Assembly: GCF_003240585.1 (NCBI RefSeq)
Contig: NZ_PCDP01000036.1
Span: 310,001-374,000 of the forward strand
Origin: Arminella tubonensis
Lineage (GTDB): Bacteria; Pseudomonadota; Alphaproteobacteria; Rhizobiales; Rhizobiaceae
Reading direction: 5' to 3'
DNA length: 64,000 bases
The notes beneath the pieces were generated by a model that worked only from the letters and a program-made list of their open reading frames with translations, searched no databases and was not told where the DNA came from. The translations under genes and the position numbers were made by a program. Each line of letters opens with the position of its first letter. Within the stretch, counting starts at the first letter, position 1. Of this stretch, positions 18,391 to 29,800 are shown piece by piece.

Positions 18391-19122
18391 TCAGCAATGC
18401 GGGATCAGGCCGCGCCAGACTGCTTCCGCTACTGCCTGGGTGTTGGATACGACATTCAGCTTTTCGCGTGCGTTGCTCATGAAGAACCGGACGGTGCGTT
18501 CGCTGATGCCGAGGATGATGGCGATTTCCCAGTAGCTCTTGCCGGCTGCCGACCAGCGCAGCACTTCGCGTTCGCGTGGGGTGATCAGTCGGAGCTCGTC
18601 GTCACTAACGGCCCGCGGTCGATCGGCGTCGATCATCGCGGCATGGAACAGAGATGCCAGCGTCTGAATGTCACGACCGAAGCTTCTGAGGAAAAACGGC
18701 ATCTCGTCGGCGGCAAGCGGGATACAGATGGATAGGGCAGCGGCGCGCGAAGCGCGTGAAAGTAGCGGGTAAGAAATGCCCTCCGCCGGGATGTCGAGTA
18801 GCACCGCACGCGTGAGTAACGCTTCTGCTGCCGGCATCTGTTGACGCAAGGTCCCGTGATCCACCGGTCGCACTGATGAAGCGACGAATCTCAACGGCGG
18901 CAACAGCAGGTTCAGCCCAACGCCTCCCAGGGCGTGGGCCTGATCATGGGAGAGCGTGTGGTGCAGGCGGTGAAGGAGCGTGGACTGCGAGAAGGGGATA
19001 ATGTCGATGTAGAGAAGATGGGCGATGCCGTAGGTGGCCCGCATTCGCTCGAAAAAATCCTCAGGCTTGACCGGTTTGCTCTGCTCCAGCCAATCGAACA
19101 GTTCGAAGTATCCCTGGCGCAT
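18391..19122 (-). CDS. sinR: LuxR family transcriptional regulator (SinR-like)
   Basis: A 243-residue regulator with an N-terminal autoinducer-binding-type domain (about 10-165) and a C-terminal GerE helix-turn-helix (about 178-238) seen as LTPREREVLRWSAAGKSYWEIA and SERTVRFFMSNAREKL. It lies 206 bases upstream of luxI on the same strand, and is presumably its regulator. The ligand domain is unusual: the conserved tryptophans of LuxR/TraR pockets are absent, as the only Trp before the DNA-binding domain is W11. It does keep a GxxxP...ALSI stretch (GISYPLL...AAALSI). It may bind a long-chain lactone, or be insensitive; not decided here. Confidence 0.85.
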   Translation of the reverse strand: MRQGYFELFDWLEQSKPVKPEDFFERMRATYGIAHLLYIDIIPFSQSTLLHRLHHTLSHDQAHALGGVGLNLLLPPLRFVASSVRPVDHGTLRQQMPAAEALLTRAVLLDIPAEGISYPLLSRASRAAALSICIPLAADEMPFFLRSFGRDIQTLASLFHAAMIDADRPRAVSDDELRLITPREREVLRWSAAGKSYWEIAIILGISERTVRFFMSNAREKLNVVSNTQAVAEAVWRGLIPHC

Positions 19123-19283
19123 TGTTCAACTCGAACGAAGAAGATCGACGAGTCGAACGGTGCCAACTCAAGGTTGAATTGTCCAGTAGATAAAGGGGGG
19201 ATTTACCGATTTTCACACTTTAAGCGAGGAAGTTATTGCTTCGCCCGTTTTCGCGCGAGCGAAGTTGGATTCCCCCTGTGGGA

Positions 19284-21596
<2,313 letters not shown>

Positions 21597-21765
21597 TACG
21601 CGTCTCCGTCTTATCACGTCGGTGTCGATTTGAGAGTCCCTTGCATACATCAATCAGCCACGGCGCACAGTACGGAATTGTGACGGAGGACAGGTTTTAT
21701 GCATGGTCCCATATTCCCGATCCAGCGACCGTCGCACACCGCTTGATACGCCGATGAAAAGGCAT

Positions 21766-21783
21766 CTGTCATCATCCTGAAAC
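21766..21783 (+). promoter_or_regulatory. candidate Pho box upstream of plcP
   Basis: CTGTCAT-CATC-CTGAAAC has one perfect PhoB half-site, 4-base spacing and a weaker second half (CTGAAAC). It is 57 bases before the plcP start. PlcP of S. meliloti is phosphate-regulated through PhoB, which supports the reading. Confidence 0.45.
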
Positions 21784-21839
21784 ACGAGTCTGATTTTGGA
21801 TGGGTTAACGATGGATAGGGAGCGGACACCAGGTTCGTG

Positions 21840-22655
21840 ATGGAAACAATGGACGTCAAGCGCTTTCGTACGCTGTTCATTTCCGATGTACATCTTGGCT
21901 CGAAGGCCGCGAAGGTCGATTTTCTGCTGGATTTCCTGCGTCACCACGAGGCCGACACGATTTTCCTTGTCGGCGATATCATCGATGGCTGGCGATTGAA
22001 GCGAAACTGGTATTGGCCGCAGGACTGCAACGATGTCGTGCAGAAGTTGCTGCGCAAGGCGCGCAAGGGTACCCGCGTCGTCTATATCCCCGGCAATCAC
22101 GACGAATTCCTGCGCGATTTCCCCGGCACGCATTTCGGCGGCATCGAGGTTGCCCAGCGAGCAATACACGAGACCGCCGACGGCAAGAAATATCTCGTCC
22201 TGCACGGCGACGAATTCGACGTCGTCGTCCGCAATGCCCGGCTGCTCGCCTATCTCGGGGACTGGGCCTACGACATGGCGATCCTCATCAATATCGGTCT
22301 CGCGGCTGTCCGCCGCAAACTCGGCATGCCGTACTGGTCGTTTTCGGCCTGGGCGAAGCTGCAGGTCAAACATGCCGTCAATTTCATCGGCGAGTTTCAG
22401 CGCGTCGTCGTCGAGGAGGCAAAGCGCAACAATGCCGACGGTGTCATCTGTGGTCATATCCACCACGCTGTGATCGAGGATCTCGACGGTATTCGCTACA
22501 TCAATACCGGCGACTGGGTTGAAAGCTGCACTGCTATCGCCGAGCACGAGGACGGCACGTTCGAGCTTATTACTTGGCGCGAAATACTCGATGTTGCGCC
22601 CGCCATGGCTCTTCTTGAAGACCTGCGCGAACCGCTTGGCGCCCAGGCTGCCTGA
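21840..22655 (+). CDS. plcP: PlcP-type phospholipase C, calcineurin-like metallophosphoesterase
   Basis: A 271-residue metallophosphoesterase with all metal motifs: D16 and H18 in ISDVHLGS, VGDIIDGW, PGNHDE, LHGDEFD and CGHIHHA. Automatic annotation usually labels this family UDP-2,3-diacylglucosamine diphosphatase (LpxH-like). The S. meliloti homologue PlcP was shown to hydrolyse phosphatidylcholine under phosphate limitation, making diacylglycerol for phosphorus-free lipids. The position beside sinR and dme, as in S. meliloti, and the upstream Pho-like box favour PlcP. No signal peptide, so it is cytoplasmic or membrane-peripheral. ATG 21840 is chosen; 21849 is another option. Confidence 0.8.
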   Translation: METMDVKRFRTLFISDVHLGSKAAKVDFLLDFLRHHEADTIFLVGDIIDGWRLKRNWYWPQDCNDVVQKLLRKARKGTRVVYIPGNHDEFLRDFPGTHFGGIEVAQRAIHETADGKKYLVLHGDEFDVVVRNARLLAYLGDWAYDMAILINIGLAAVRRKLGMPYWSFSAWAKLQVKHAVNFIGEFQRVVVEEAKRNNADGVICGHIHHAVIEDLDGIRYINTGDWVESCTAIAEHEDGTFELITWREILDVAPAMALLEDLREPLGAQAA

Positions 22656-22804
22656 GGCGGCAGTAGCCGGCCCGTCAGGGCCTGGCGTTGCAAATGGAAT
22701 ACGCCTGGTATTTTTTCTGAAACGTTTCCGGAAAGACTATTTCTCGCCATAGTCGTACCCAGGATGCCGTGATAGAAAATTCTGAAGTTCCCTTCAGGTC
22801 TGTC

Positions 22805-24043
22805 ATGATTCCCGCGACAAAAACGATTCCCGCGTCCAATGCTCTGGCGGGCGAGGGTGCGCCTCCTCACTTTCGGTTGCGCAGTGCCTTGTCCTATTGC
22901 GCTCCATTGATCGTCAATGGAGTGGCGCTGCCGTTCTTTCCGGTCTGGCTGGCGACATTGCATTTCAACGATCGCGAGATCGGTATCATCCTTGCGGTTC
23001 CTCTGGTGGTGCGCGTTCTCGTTGCGCCTGTTGTAGCGATGATTGCCGACAGGATGAACGAGCGTGCCAACGTGCTCGTATGGTCGGGTGCCTTGTCCTT
23101 GCTGACGGCGATCGCGCTCTATTGGACGAGCGATTTCTGGCCGGTGCTGTTTGTCTACGCGCTGCAGGGTGCGACTTATGCCCCCTACATACCGATCGTC
23201 GAATCGATCACCATTTCAGGTGTTCGGCGCTGGGGGCTCGACTATGGCTCGATGCGGGTCTGGGGTTCGATCGCCTTCATCTTCTCTACGTTGATCGGCG
23301 GTCAGATGATCGGGCAATGGGGCGGCGGCACGGTGCTGCCGGTGATGGTTGCAGGCTTCATCCTGACGACCGCGATGGCGGTTTTCTGCCCACGGATCGG
23401 TCCGACACGCCGTCGCAACATTCCGATCAATATCCAGGCGCCGGTCGGCAGTTCGCTGCGCAATCCGCAGCTTCTCGTGACCATGATCGGGGTGTCGGTC
23501 CAGCAGTCCAGCCATGCCATGCTCTATACGTTTTCCTCCATCTACTGGCATCAGCTCGGTTTCTCCGGAACTCAGGTCGGCATCCTCTGGAGTGCCGGCG
23601 TTTTTTCAGAAGTCATGGTTTTCTTCCTGTCGCGGCGGCTCAGCCGTCGCTTCAGCGCCTGGACACTGATCCGCTTCGGCTCGGCGATGTGCATCTGCCG
23701 CTGGATACTTTTCCCGATGAACCTCGGCTTCGTCGGTTATTTCGTGCTCCAGTGTTTCCACTCCTGCACCTATGCCTTCGTGCACACCGGCATCCAGCGA
23801 CGCATCGTGGCGACCGTACAGGAAACACAGGAGGCTTCGGCGCAGGGGGCGTATTATTTCTATAACGGCATGTGCCTGGGCCTGATGACCGTCGCCTCGG
23901 GCTATCTCTACGCCTGGCTCGGCCTTGCCAGCTACTACGTGATGGCCGGCGTTGCGGCTTTCGGCCTCGGCATGGTGATGATCGCCTATTATCTTCAGCC
24001 CCAGAGCGCCGTTGTCGGAGGAAAGACCAGGGAGGCTTCGTAG
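22805..24043 (+). CDS. MFS transporter, HcaT/phenylpropionate permease-like
   Basis: The 412-residue protein has about twelve membrane segments and matches the MFS_1-like group related to the 3-phenylpropionate transporter: LPFFPVWLATLHFNDREIGIILA, DRMNERANVLVWSG, RRWGLDYGSMRVWGSIAFI and the C-terminal FHSCTYAFVHTGIQRRI. The substrate is unknown. ATG 22805 has an AGG ten bases upstream; an in-frame GTG at 22769 would add twelve residues. It is downstream of plcP with a 149-base gap, and its 3' end overlaps the convergent epimerase gene by 49 bases. Confidence 0.85.
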   Translation: MIPATKTIPASNALAGEGAPPHFRLRSALSYCAPLIVNGVALPFFPVWLATLHFNDREIGIILAVPLVVRVLVAPVVAMIADRMNERANVLVWSGALSLLTAIALYWTSDFWPVLFVYALQGATYAPYIPIVESITISGVRRWGLDYGSMRVWGSIAFIFSTLIGGQMIGQWGGGTVLPVMVAGFILTTAMAVFCPRIGPTRRRNIPINIQAPVGSSLRNPQLLVTMIGVSVQQSSHAMLYTFSSIYWHQLGFSGTQVGILWSAGVFSEVMVFFLSRRLSRRFSAWTLIRFGSAMCICRWILFPMNLGFVGYFVLQCFHSCTYAFVHTGIQRRIVATVQETQEASAQGAYYFYNGMCLGLMTVASGYLYAWLGLASYYVMAGVAAFGLGMVMIAYYLQPQSAVVGGKTREAS

Positions 24044-24978
24044 CGCAGACCTGGATCGCGGTCTCGGGCGAGGAGCAGCGGTCCATCAAGGTCGACGAAT
24101 TCGGCATCTTGCGCCAACAGCACGGCAGGCGCCATCGCAAGCGAAGTTCCCACCATGCAGCCGACCATGACTTGAAAGCCGAGGCGTTGGGCCTCCTTCT
24201 TCATGACGAGCGCCTCGGTAAGGCCGCCTGACTTGTCGAGCTTGATGTTGATCGCGTCGTAACGATCGCGCAAGGCCGCAAGGTCGCCAGTCTGGTGCAC
24301 GCTCTCGTCGGCGCAAACGAGGATCGGCCGCTTGATCTCGCCAAGCATCGCGTCCCGGCCGGCCGGGAGGGGTTGTTCGACCAGTGCGACGCCTGCCTCG
24401 GCGGCTATCTGCAAGTGGTGGACGAGAACATCTTCGGGCCAGCCCTCGTTGGCATCGAGAATGATCATCGCATCGGGCGCCGCCGAGCGGACGGCGCGTA
24501 TCCGGCTCTCGTCGTCGCCGGTGCCGACCTTGACCTTCAGCAGAGGCCGGTGGGCATGCTCCCGCGCTTGCGACGCCATAGCCTCCGGTTCGCCCATCGA
24601 GATTGTGTAGGCCGTTGTCAGCGGCTTCGGGTCGGTGATGCCGAGGCGGCTGGCGACGGACATTCCGGTGCGCTTCGCTTCCAGATCCCAGAGCGCGCAA
24701 TCGACCGCATTGCGCGCAGCTCCGGGCTTCATGGCCTCAAGCAGATCCGACCGCGACAGGCCGGTCTCGATGCTTCCGCGGATCGCCTCGATCTCCGCGA
24801 CGACGCTTTCAAGGCTTTCGCCGTAGCGCCGATAGGGCACACATTCGCCATGTCCCGCCCATCCATCCGCCACAATCGTGCAGGTGACCACCTCGGCTGT
24901 GGTTTTACTGCCACGGGAGATGGTGAATGTACCCAATATAGGGAATGAATTCATTTGGATATCGACATGTAGCGGCAT
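23995..24978 (-). CDS. enolase-superfamily dipeptide epimerase / N-acetyl-D-Glu racemase (DgcA-like)
   Basis: A 327-residue member of the muconate-lactonising subgroup of the enolase superfamily. The catalytic KxK is in LLKVKVG; metal ligands lie in ILDANEGW, LVEQPLP and CADESVH; the second acid/base lysine is in NIKLDKSGG; GCMVGTSLAMAP is the closing loop. These fit L-Ala-D/L-Glu epimerases, and rhizobial members have also been called N-acetyl-D-Glu racemase DgcA. Acts in the cytoplasm, perhaps in cell-wall peptide recycling. Its 3' end overlaps the convergent MFS gene by 49 bases. Confidence 0.85.
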   Translation of the reverse strand: MPLHVDIQMNSFPILGTFTISRGSKTTAEVVTCTIVADGWAGHGECVPYRRYGESLESVVAEIEAIRGSIETGLSRSDLLEAMKPGAARNAVDCALWDLEAKRTGMSVASRLGITDPKPLTTAYTISMGEPEAMASQAREHAHRPLLKVKVGTGDDESRIRAVRSAAPDAMIILDANEGWPEDVLVHHLQIAAEAGVALVEQPLPAGRDAMLGEIKRPILVCADESVHQTGDLAALRDRYDAINIKLDKSGGLTEALVMKKEAQRLGFQVMVGCMVGTSLAMAPAVLLAQDAEFVDLDGPLLLARDRDPGLRYEASLVFPPTTALWG

Positions 24979-25090
24979 AGTTTGATGGTCCCTTGCATGG
25001 AAATCGTGGACGGACTGAGTATATGTATCGCATTGAGCGTCGAACGAGAGTCCCTGAGTCGGCGATTATGCCGCGAGCCGCGAAAGACGC

Positions 25091-26251
25091 ATGAGTTTGA
25101 AAGCTGCCGAAGACAAAGCTGATCAGCCCACGATCGACGACGAAGCCGACGGCTCCGGACACCGATATCGGCTCGAAGGCAGTTGGCGTAGCGCCGGCAT
25201 CCACGGGGTGCTGCGCAAGATCGACGAGCTTTCCAAGCGCAGTAGCGGCGGAGCCGTGGTCATAGATCTCGCCGGACTTTCCGATGTGGATACCGCAGGC
25301 GCGCTCCTCATCCGCCGCTTGAAGACGAGCCAGGAAGCGCACGGTGCGACCGTGAGCATAGAGGGTTCCGATGCGCATGTTGACGAACTGCTGACTGCAT
25401 TCACCGACGACACAAACGATGTGAAGGCGGAGCAAGGGCCGAAGGCTGGACTATTGGAGCGCATGTTCGCGCCCATCGGCGAGGTCGCCGTCGATCTCTG
25501 GGACAACGCGGTTGCCGCGATGTACATCCTCGGCTCGGCCGTGCGCGGTGCACAGCTGAAGTTCGGGCGTGGAAGCGGTGTTTCGCCGGCATCGATCGTC
25601 AACCAGATCGACCACATGGGCGTGCGCGCCGTGCCGATCATCTTGCTGATGTCCTATCTGATCGGCGCGATCATCGCGCAGCAGGGCGCATTCCAGCTCC
25701 GCTATTTCGGCGCCGAGGTCTTCGTCGTCGATCTCGTCGGCATTCTGCAGCTGCGCGAGATCGGGGTGCTGTTGACTGCAATCATGATCGCAGGCCGCTC
25801 GGGTAGCGCCATCACTGCCGAAATCGGTTCTATGAAAATGCGCGAGGAGGTCGACGCTCTCAAGGTGATGGGGCTCAACCCCGTCGGCGTCCTGATCTTT
25901 CCGCGGCTCGTTGCGCTAACCGTGGCGCTGCCGCTCCTGACCATTCTTGCCAATTTCGCGGCTCTGCTCGGAGCGGCCACGGTCACCTACCTGTATTCGG
26001 GCATCACTTTCGCCACCTTCGTGTCCCGGCTGCACGAGGCGATCAGCCTTTCCACCGTCATCTCCGGAATGATCAAGGCGCCGTTCATGGCGTTGGTGAT
26101 TGGGATTGTCGCCGCCGTCGAAGGCCTTAAGGTCGGCGGCAGTGCCGAATCACTTGGCCAGCACGTTACTTCGTCTGTCGTGAAGTCGATTTTCGTCGTG
26201 ATCCTGATGGACGGGCTTTTTGCAATGTTTTACGCAGCCATTGATTTCTGA
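25091..26251 (+). CDS. mlaE: MlaE-type lipid ABC transporter permease with N-terminal STAS domain
   Basis: In 386 residues, a STAS-like domain (about 20-105, VVIDLAGLSDVDTAGALLIRRL) precedes an MlaE permease with five or so membrane segments. Family motifs include RAVPIILLMSYLIGAIIAQQGA, LREIGVLLTAIMIAGRSGSAITAEIGSMK (here split) and the EEVDALKVMGLNPV coupling helix. Mla systems move phospholipids between the outer and inner membranes. In E. coli the STAS partner is a separate protein, MlaB; the fusion is common in Alphaproteobacteria. It begins a four-gene operon; the ATPase starts ten bases after its stop. Confidence 0.93.
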   Translation: MSLKAAEDKADQPTIDDEADGSGHRYRLEGSWRSAGIHGVLRKIDELSKRSSGGAVVIDLAGLSDVDTAGALLIRRLKTSQEAHGATVSIEGSDAHVDELLTAFTDDTNDVKAEQGPKAGLLERMFAPIGEVAVDLWDNAVAAMYILGSAVRGAQLKFGRGSGVSPASIVNQIDHMGVRAVPIILLMSYLIGAIIAQQGAFQLRYFGAEVFVVDLVGILQLREIGVLLTAIMIAGRSGSAITAEIGSMKMREEVDALKVMGLNPVGVLIFPRLVALTVALPLLTILANFAALLGAATVTYLYSGITFATFVSRLHEAISLSTVISGMIKAPFMALVIGIVAAVEGLKVGGSAESLGQHVTSSVVKSIFVVILMDGLFAMFYAAIDF

Positions 26252-26261
26252 GGGACACTAT

Positions 26262-27140
26262 TTGAACGCGCTTCAGCCAGAGAGGGACGACAGACAGGAT
26301 GAGCACGGTCGGAACGACCGTGATCGCGATGTCGTGCTCTCGGCACGCGGCGTCACCGTTTCCTTCGGATCGAAGGTCGTGCTCGACAAGCTCGATCTCG
26401 ATATCTACCGCGGCGAGATATTGGGTTTTGTCGGCGCTTCCGGCGCCGGCAAGTCGGTATTGATGCGCACCGTCCTCCGGCTGTTGCCGCGGCAGGGCGG
26501 GATGATCAAGATTCTTGGCGAGGACTATGATTCTCTGGACGAGCCGGAACGCAACAAGCTCGATATGCGGCTTGGGGTACTGTTCCAGCAAGGCGCGCTG
26601 TTCTCGTCGCTGACGGTCAAGGAAAACATCCAGGTGCCGATGCGGGAATACCTCGACCTGCCGGCAGCATTGATGGACGAGCTTGCGCACCTGAAAATTC
26701 GCATGGTCGGCCTGGCAGCGGATGCCGCCGACAAATATCCATCGGAACTCTCCGGCGGCATGATCAAGCGCGCGGCGCTGGCGCGGGCCCTTGCGCTCGA
26801 CCCAGACCTGGTTTTTCTCGACGAACCGACATCGGGCCTCGACCCGATCGGCGCCGCAGAATTCGACGAACTCATCGCCAAGCTGCGGGACACGCTCGGG
26901 CTCACCGTCTATATGGTGACACACGACCTGGACAGCCTGTTCTCGGTTTGCGACCGTATTGCCGTACTCGGACAGAAACGCGTGCTAGTGGAAGGGACGA
27001 TCGACGACATGCTTGCCTGCGACGAGCCCTGGGTGAAATCATATTTCCGGGGCAAGCGCGCACGATCGATCGTACCGACAGACCGGGTCGGACATAAAGC
27101 CGGCAACGACGGCGCTGCAGCTTATAGCCGTGAGAAGTGA
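26262..27140 (+). CDS. mlaF: MlaF-type lipid ABC transporter ATPase
   Basis: The 292-residue cytoplasmic ATPase shows Walker A GASGAGKS, Q-loop FQQGALFSSLTV, signature LSGGMIKR, Walker B LVFLDEPTSGLDP and the H-loop VTHDL. A TTG start at 26262 is chosen, since GAGGGACAC lies just upstream and overlaps the mlaE stop; upstream in-frame starts would lie inside mlaE. The residues 1-25 are highly charged. It powers the MlaE permease encoded just before, and the MCE protein gene follows after 9 bases. Confidence 0.93.
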   Translation: MNALQPERDDRQDEHGRNDRDRDVVLSARGVTVSFGSKVVLDKLDLDIYRGEILGFVGASGAGKSVLMRTVLRLLPRQGGMIKILGEDYDSLDEPERNKLDMRLGVLFQQGALFSSLTVKENIQVPMREYLDLPAALMDELAHLKIRMVGLAADAADKYPSELSGGMIKRAALARALALDPDLVFLDEPTSGLDPIGAAEFDELIAKLRDTLGLTVYMVTHDLDSLFSVCDRIAVLGQKRVLVEGTIDDMLACDEPWVKSYFRGKRARSIVPTDRVGHKAGNDGAAAYSREK

Positions 27141-27149
27141 CTGGGGACC

Positions 27150-28520
27150 ATGGAAACCAAAGCCAATTACACCATCGTCGGACTTTTCACGGTACTTGTC
27201 ATCGCCGCGGCCTTCGGTTTCGTCTACTGGATGGCTGAATTCGGCCGTGGGGGACCGATGGCCGAACTGGTCGTTCGAATTCCCGGCTCTGCCAACGGTC
27301 TGAGCGTCGGTTCGCCGGTGCGCTTCAACGGCATCCAGGTCGGCGGCGTCAAGAGCCTGTCGATCGACGCCGATGATCCGCGCTATTCGCTCGCTTTCAC
27401 CGAAGTGCGCGCCGATGCTCCGGTTTCCGCCTCGACCAAGGCCGTGCTGGAAATCCAGGGTCTGACCGGTGCCGCCTACATCGAGCTCTCGGGCGGCGGA
27501 AACGGCGACGAAAACATTCTCAAGCGATCGATCGAAACCGGCAAGCGCGCGGTGCTCCTGGCGGATCAGTCGAGCGTCACCAACCTGCTTGCCACTGCCG
27601 ACAAGATACTCAACCGTGCCAACGACGCCATCGGCGATGTGCAGGGCTTCGTCAAGGATGCGCGCGGACCGCTGACCGATACGCTGCGCAATGCCGACAA
27701 GTTCTCCAAGGCGCTTGCCGACAATTCCGACAATATCGACAAGTTCCTCGTCAGCATCGGCAAGCTCTCCGAGACATTTACCAGCGTTTCCGCCAAGGTC
27801 GATTCGACGTTGGATGCGATCGAGAAGCTTGTTCGCTCCGTTGATGCGCAGAAGATCAACGATGTCGTCAACAACGCCGACAGACTCGCAAAGAACGTTG
27901 CCGATGCGTCGGACGACCTGAAATCCACGATCGCCAGCATCAAGCAGACATCGGATACCTACAACGAGTTTGGCAAGAAGGCGCAATTGACGCTCGATCG
28001 TGTCGATGCGCTGGTCGCCCAGATCGATCCGGCGAAGGTCAAGGGTTCGATCGACGACATTTCGCAGGCAACCAAGGACGCCCGCGTTGCCATCGCCTCG
28101 ATCCGCGATGTCGCCAACACAGTGTCCGCCCGCCAGAAGGACATCAGCCAGACCATCCAGGATGTCTCGCAGATGGCGAACAAGCTGAACTCGGCCTCGA
28201 CCCGCGTCGACGGTATCCTGATCAAGGTGGATGCGCTGCTTGGCACCGACAATACGCAATCGCTGTTTGCCGAGGCACGCGACACGCTGACCTCCTTCAA
28301 GAAGGTCGCCGACAACCTGAATTCACGGATCGGGCCTATTGCCGACAATCTGCAGAAATTCTCGTCCGGGGGCCTGAATGACGTCCAGACACTCGTTAAC
28401 GACACGCGGCGGACGGTTCAAAATCTCAACGACACGATCAGCAATTTCGATCGCAATCCGCAGCGCCTGCTCTTCGGCGGCGACACCGTCAAGCAATATG
28501 ACGGTCGGACACGGCATTGA
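27150..28520 (+). CDS. mlaD: MlaD-type MCE domain protein
   Basis: A 456-residue protein with one N-terminal membrane anchor (about 8-28), an MCE domain (about 39-120: SANGLSVGSPVRFNGIQVGGVKSL, then TGAAYIELSGG) and a long, largely helical coiled-coil tail to the end with repeated DNADKFSKALADNSDNI-like segments. The tail is much longer than in E. coli MlaD (183 residues). MCE proteins form hexameric periplasmic rings that bind lipid; a long tail could form a tube spanning the periplasm, as in PqiB/LetB-like systems. That is inference. Gene starts 9 bases after mlaF. Confidence 0.92.
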   Translation: METKANYTIVGLFTVLVIAAAFGFVYWMAEFGRGGPMAELVVRIPGSANGLSVGSPVRFNGIQVGGVKSLSIDADDPRYSLAFTEVRADAPVSASTKAVLEIQGLTGAAYIELSGGGNGDENILKRSIETGKRAVLLADQSSVTNLLATADKILNRANDAIGDVQGFVKDARGPLTDTLRNADKFSKALADNSDNIDKFLVSIGKLSETFTSVSAKVDSTLDAIEKLVRSVDAQKINDVVNNADRLAKNVADASDDLKSTIASIKQTSDTYNEFGKKAQLTLDRVDALVAQIDPAKVKGSIDDISQATKDARVAIASIRDVANTVSARQKDISQTIQDVSQMANKLNSASTRVDGILIKVDALLGTDNTQSLFAEARDTLTSFKKVADNLNSRIGPIADNLQKFSSGGLNDVQTLVNDTRRTVQNLNDTISNFDRNPQRLLFGGDTVKQYDGRTRH

Positions 28521-28558
28521 CGAGTGGTAGGGACGGTTTCCAAGGGGTTAAGCGCAAT

Positions 28559-29173
28559 ATGATCGGATATGGTTCGGTTCGGCTGAAGTCGGTGGCGCGA
28601 AAAGCGGCCGTCGCCCTGCCTTTGCTTGCGGCGTTGCTGAGCGGTTGCGGCGGTGGAGCGAAGAACGATACCTTCGATCTGTCTGCAGACGTCACCGGCA
28701 AAGGGCCTGCTGCACACGGCAAGCAAATCCTCATTCCGCCGCCGACGGCGCTGAGCGCGCTGGACAGCAACCAGATCGTGGTTCGGGTGACACCGTCGGA
28801 AATCCAGTATCTGGCCAAGGCGCAGTGGAGCGACAAGCTCAGCCGCATGGTGCAGTCGAAGCTGGTCGAGGCTTTTGAAAATTCCGGTAAGGTCGGCGGC
28901 GTTGGCGTACCGGGGCAGGGCCTGGCGATCGACTATCAGGTCGTGACAGACATCCGCACCTTCGAGATCAATACCGGAGCTCAGCACGCGGCCACCGTCG
29001 AGATCTCGGCGAAGATCCTCAATGACAAGACCGGCACCATCAAGACGCAGGAGGTCTTCCGCAAGGTCGTGCCGATCGGCGCCAGCGACAACAACGGCTA
29101 CGTCAAGGCATTGGACGCCGCGTTTGCAGCCGTGACGTCGCAGATCGTCGATTGGACGCTCAAAGCGATCTGA
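28559..29173 (+). CDS. ABC-type transport auxiliary lipoprotein (PqiC/MlaD-associated family)
   Basis: The 204-residue protein has a lipoprotein signal ending LLAALLSGC. The rest fits the ABC_trans_aux family (PqiC/DUF330-like): ILIPPPTALSALDSNQIVVR, YLAKAQWSDKLSRMVQSKLVEAFE and LAIDYQVVTDIRTFEI. Such lipoproteins reside in the outer membrane and accompany MCE systems. The start at ATG 28559 is chosen because it directly precedes the signal; the in-frame upstream start at 28517 overlaps mlaD. It closes the Mla operon. Confidence 0.88.
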   Translation: MIGYGSVRLKSVARKAAVALPLLAALLSGCGGGAKNDTFDLSADVTGKGPAAHGKQILIPPPTALSALDSNQIVVRVTPSEIQYLAKAQWSDKLSRMVQSKLVEAFENSGKVGGVGVPGQGLAIDYQVVTDIRTFEINTGAQHAATVEISAKILNDKTGTIKTQEVFRKVVPIGASDNNGYVKALDAAFAAVTSQIVDWTLKAI

Positions 29174-29183
29174 GCGATTCTGT

Positions 29184-29582
29184 TCAACGCTCCATCAACG
29201 TCTTCAGGGCATGAAGATCCCTGGCGACGTGATCTGCATCGGCGGTAAACTGTTCATCGGTCATTCCCGGTAAACGGAGAAGCGTGAACATTACCTCGCA
29301 GCCGTCGCCGTTCGGAACGACTCTCAAGGCGTTGTAGACGCGCAGGCCGGATTCGATGGTTACTGTATGGTCGAGCACGCCGAATTTGTTGCGTGGTACG
29401 AAGCTGACGCGGACGCGGCCGAGCACGCCGCTGGCGATCCAGTCCGGACCATCCGGCTCCAGCCCGGAGGCAAGGCCGGATGCCCAGAGGGGCATGTTCT
29501 CGGGCCGAGCGGCAAAGTCATAGACCTCCTGCCAGTCGTGATCGATGGAGATGTGGACAATTTTTGCGGCCATGACCGACAT
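29184..29582 (-). CDS. SRPBCC (START-like) family protein
   Basis: A 132-residue protein with the helix-grip fold pattern: a beta strand then DWQEVYDFAARPENMPLWASG at the N-terminus and a final helix MTDEQFTADADHVARDLHALK. SRPBCC proteins bind hydrophobic ligands; no particular role is suggested. It is convergent with the Mla lipoprotein gene, with 10 bases between stops. Confidence 0.8.
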   Translation of the reverse strand: MSVMAAKIVHISIDHDWQEVYDFAARPENMPLWASGLASGLEPDGPDWIASGVLGRVRVSFVPRNKFGVLDHTVTIESGLRVYNALRVVPNGDGCEVMFTLLRLPGMTDEQFTADADHVARDLHALKTLMER

Positions 29583-29800
29583 TGGGTTGTCTCCTCACTG
29601 ATTTGTCTTTGCCTTGCTGTTTCCCGCTGTCAAAGCGGTTGATGACCGGCTTCCAGACAGGCGGCCTTCAAGGATTTGCCTGATCCTACGCCAGTGCTGC
29701 ACGGTCCTGTCAATGAGCCGGATTCGGCGTTTCGAAGGCTTGCCGTTTTTCCATCGGGGTGCCACAACATCCGTCCCGAATGACATATTGGAGGTTTGTC

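Noticed and set aside
22796..22806. CTGTCAT before the MFS transporter gene as a Pho box
   Set aside because: Only a single half-site; no second repeat at 11-base spacing, and it overlaps the start codon.
27039..28259. Minus-strand frame of 406 codons opposite mlaD
   Set aside because: Antisense to a conserved MCE protein gene; repetitive composition mirrors the coiled-coil tail.
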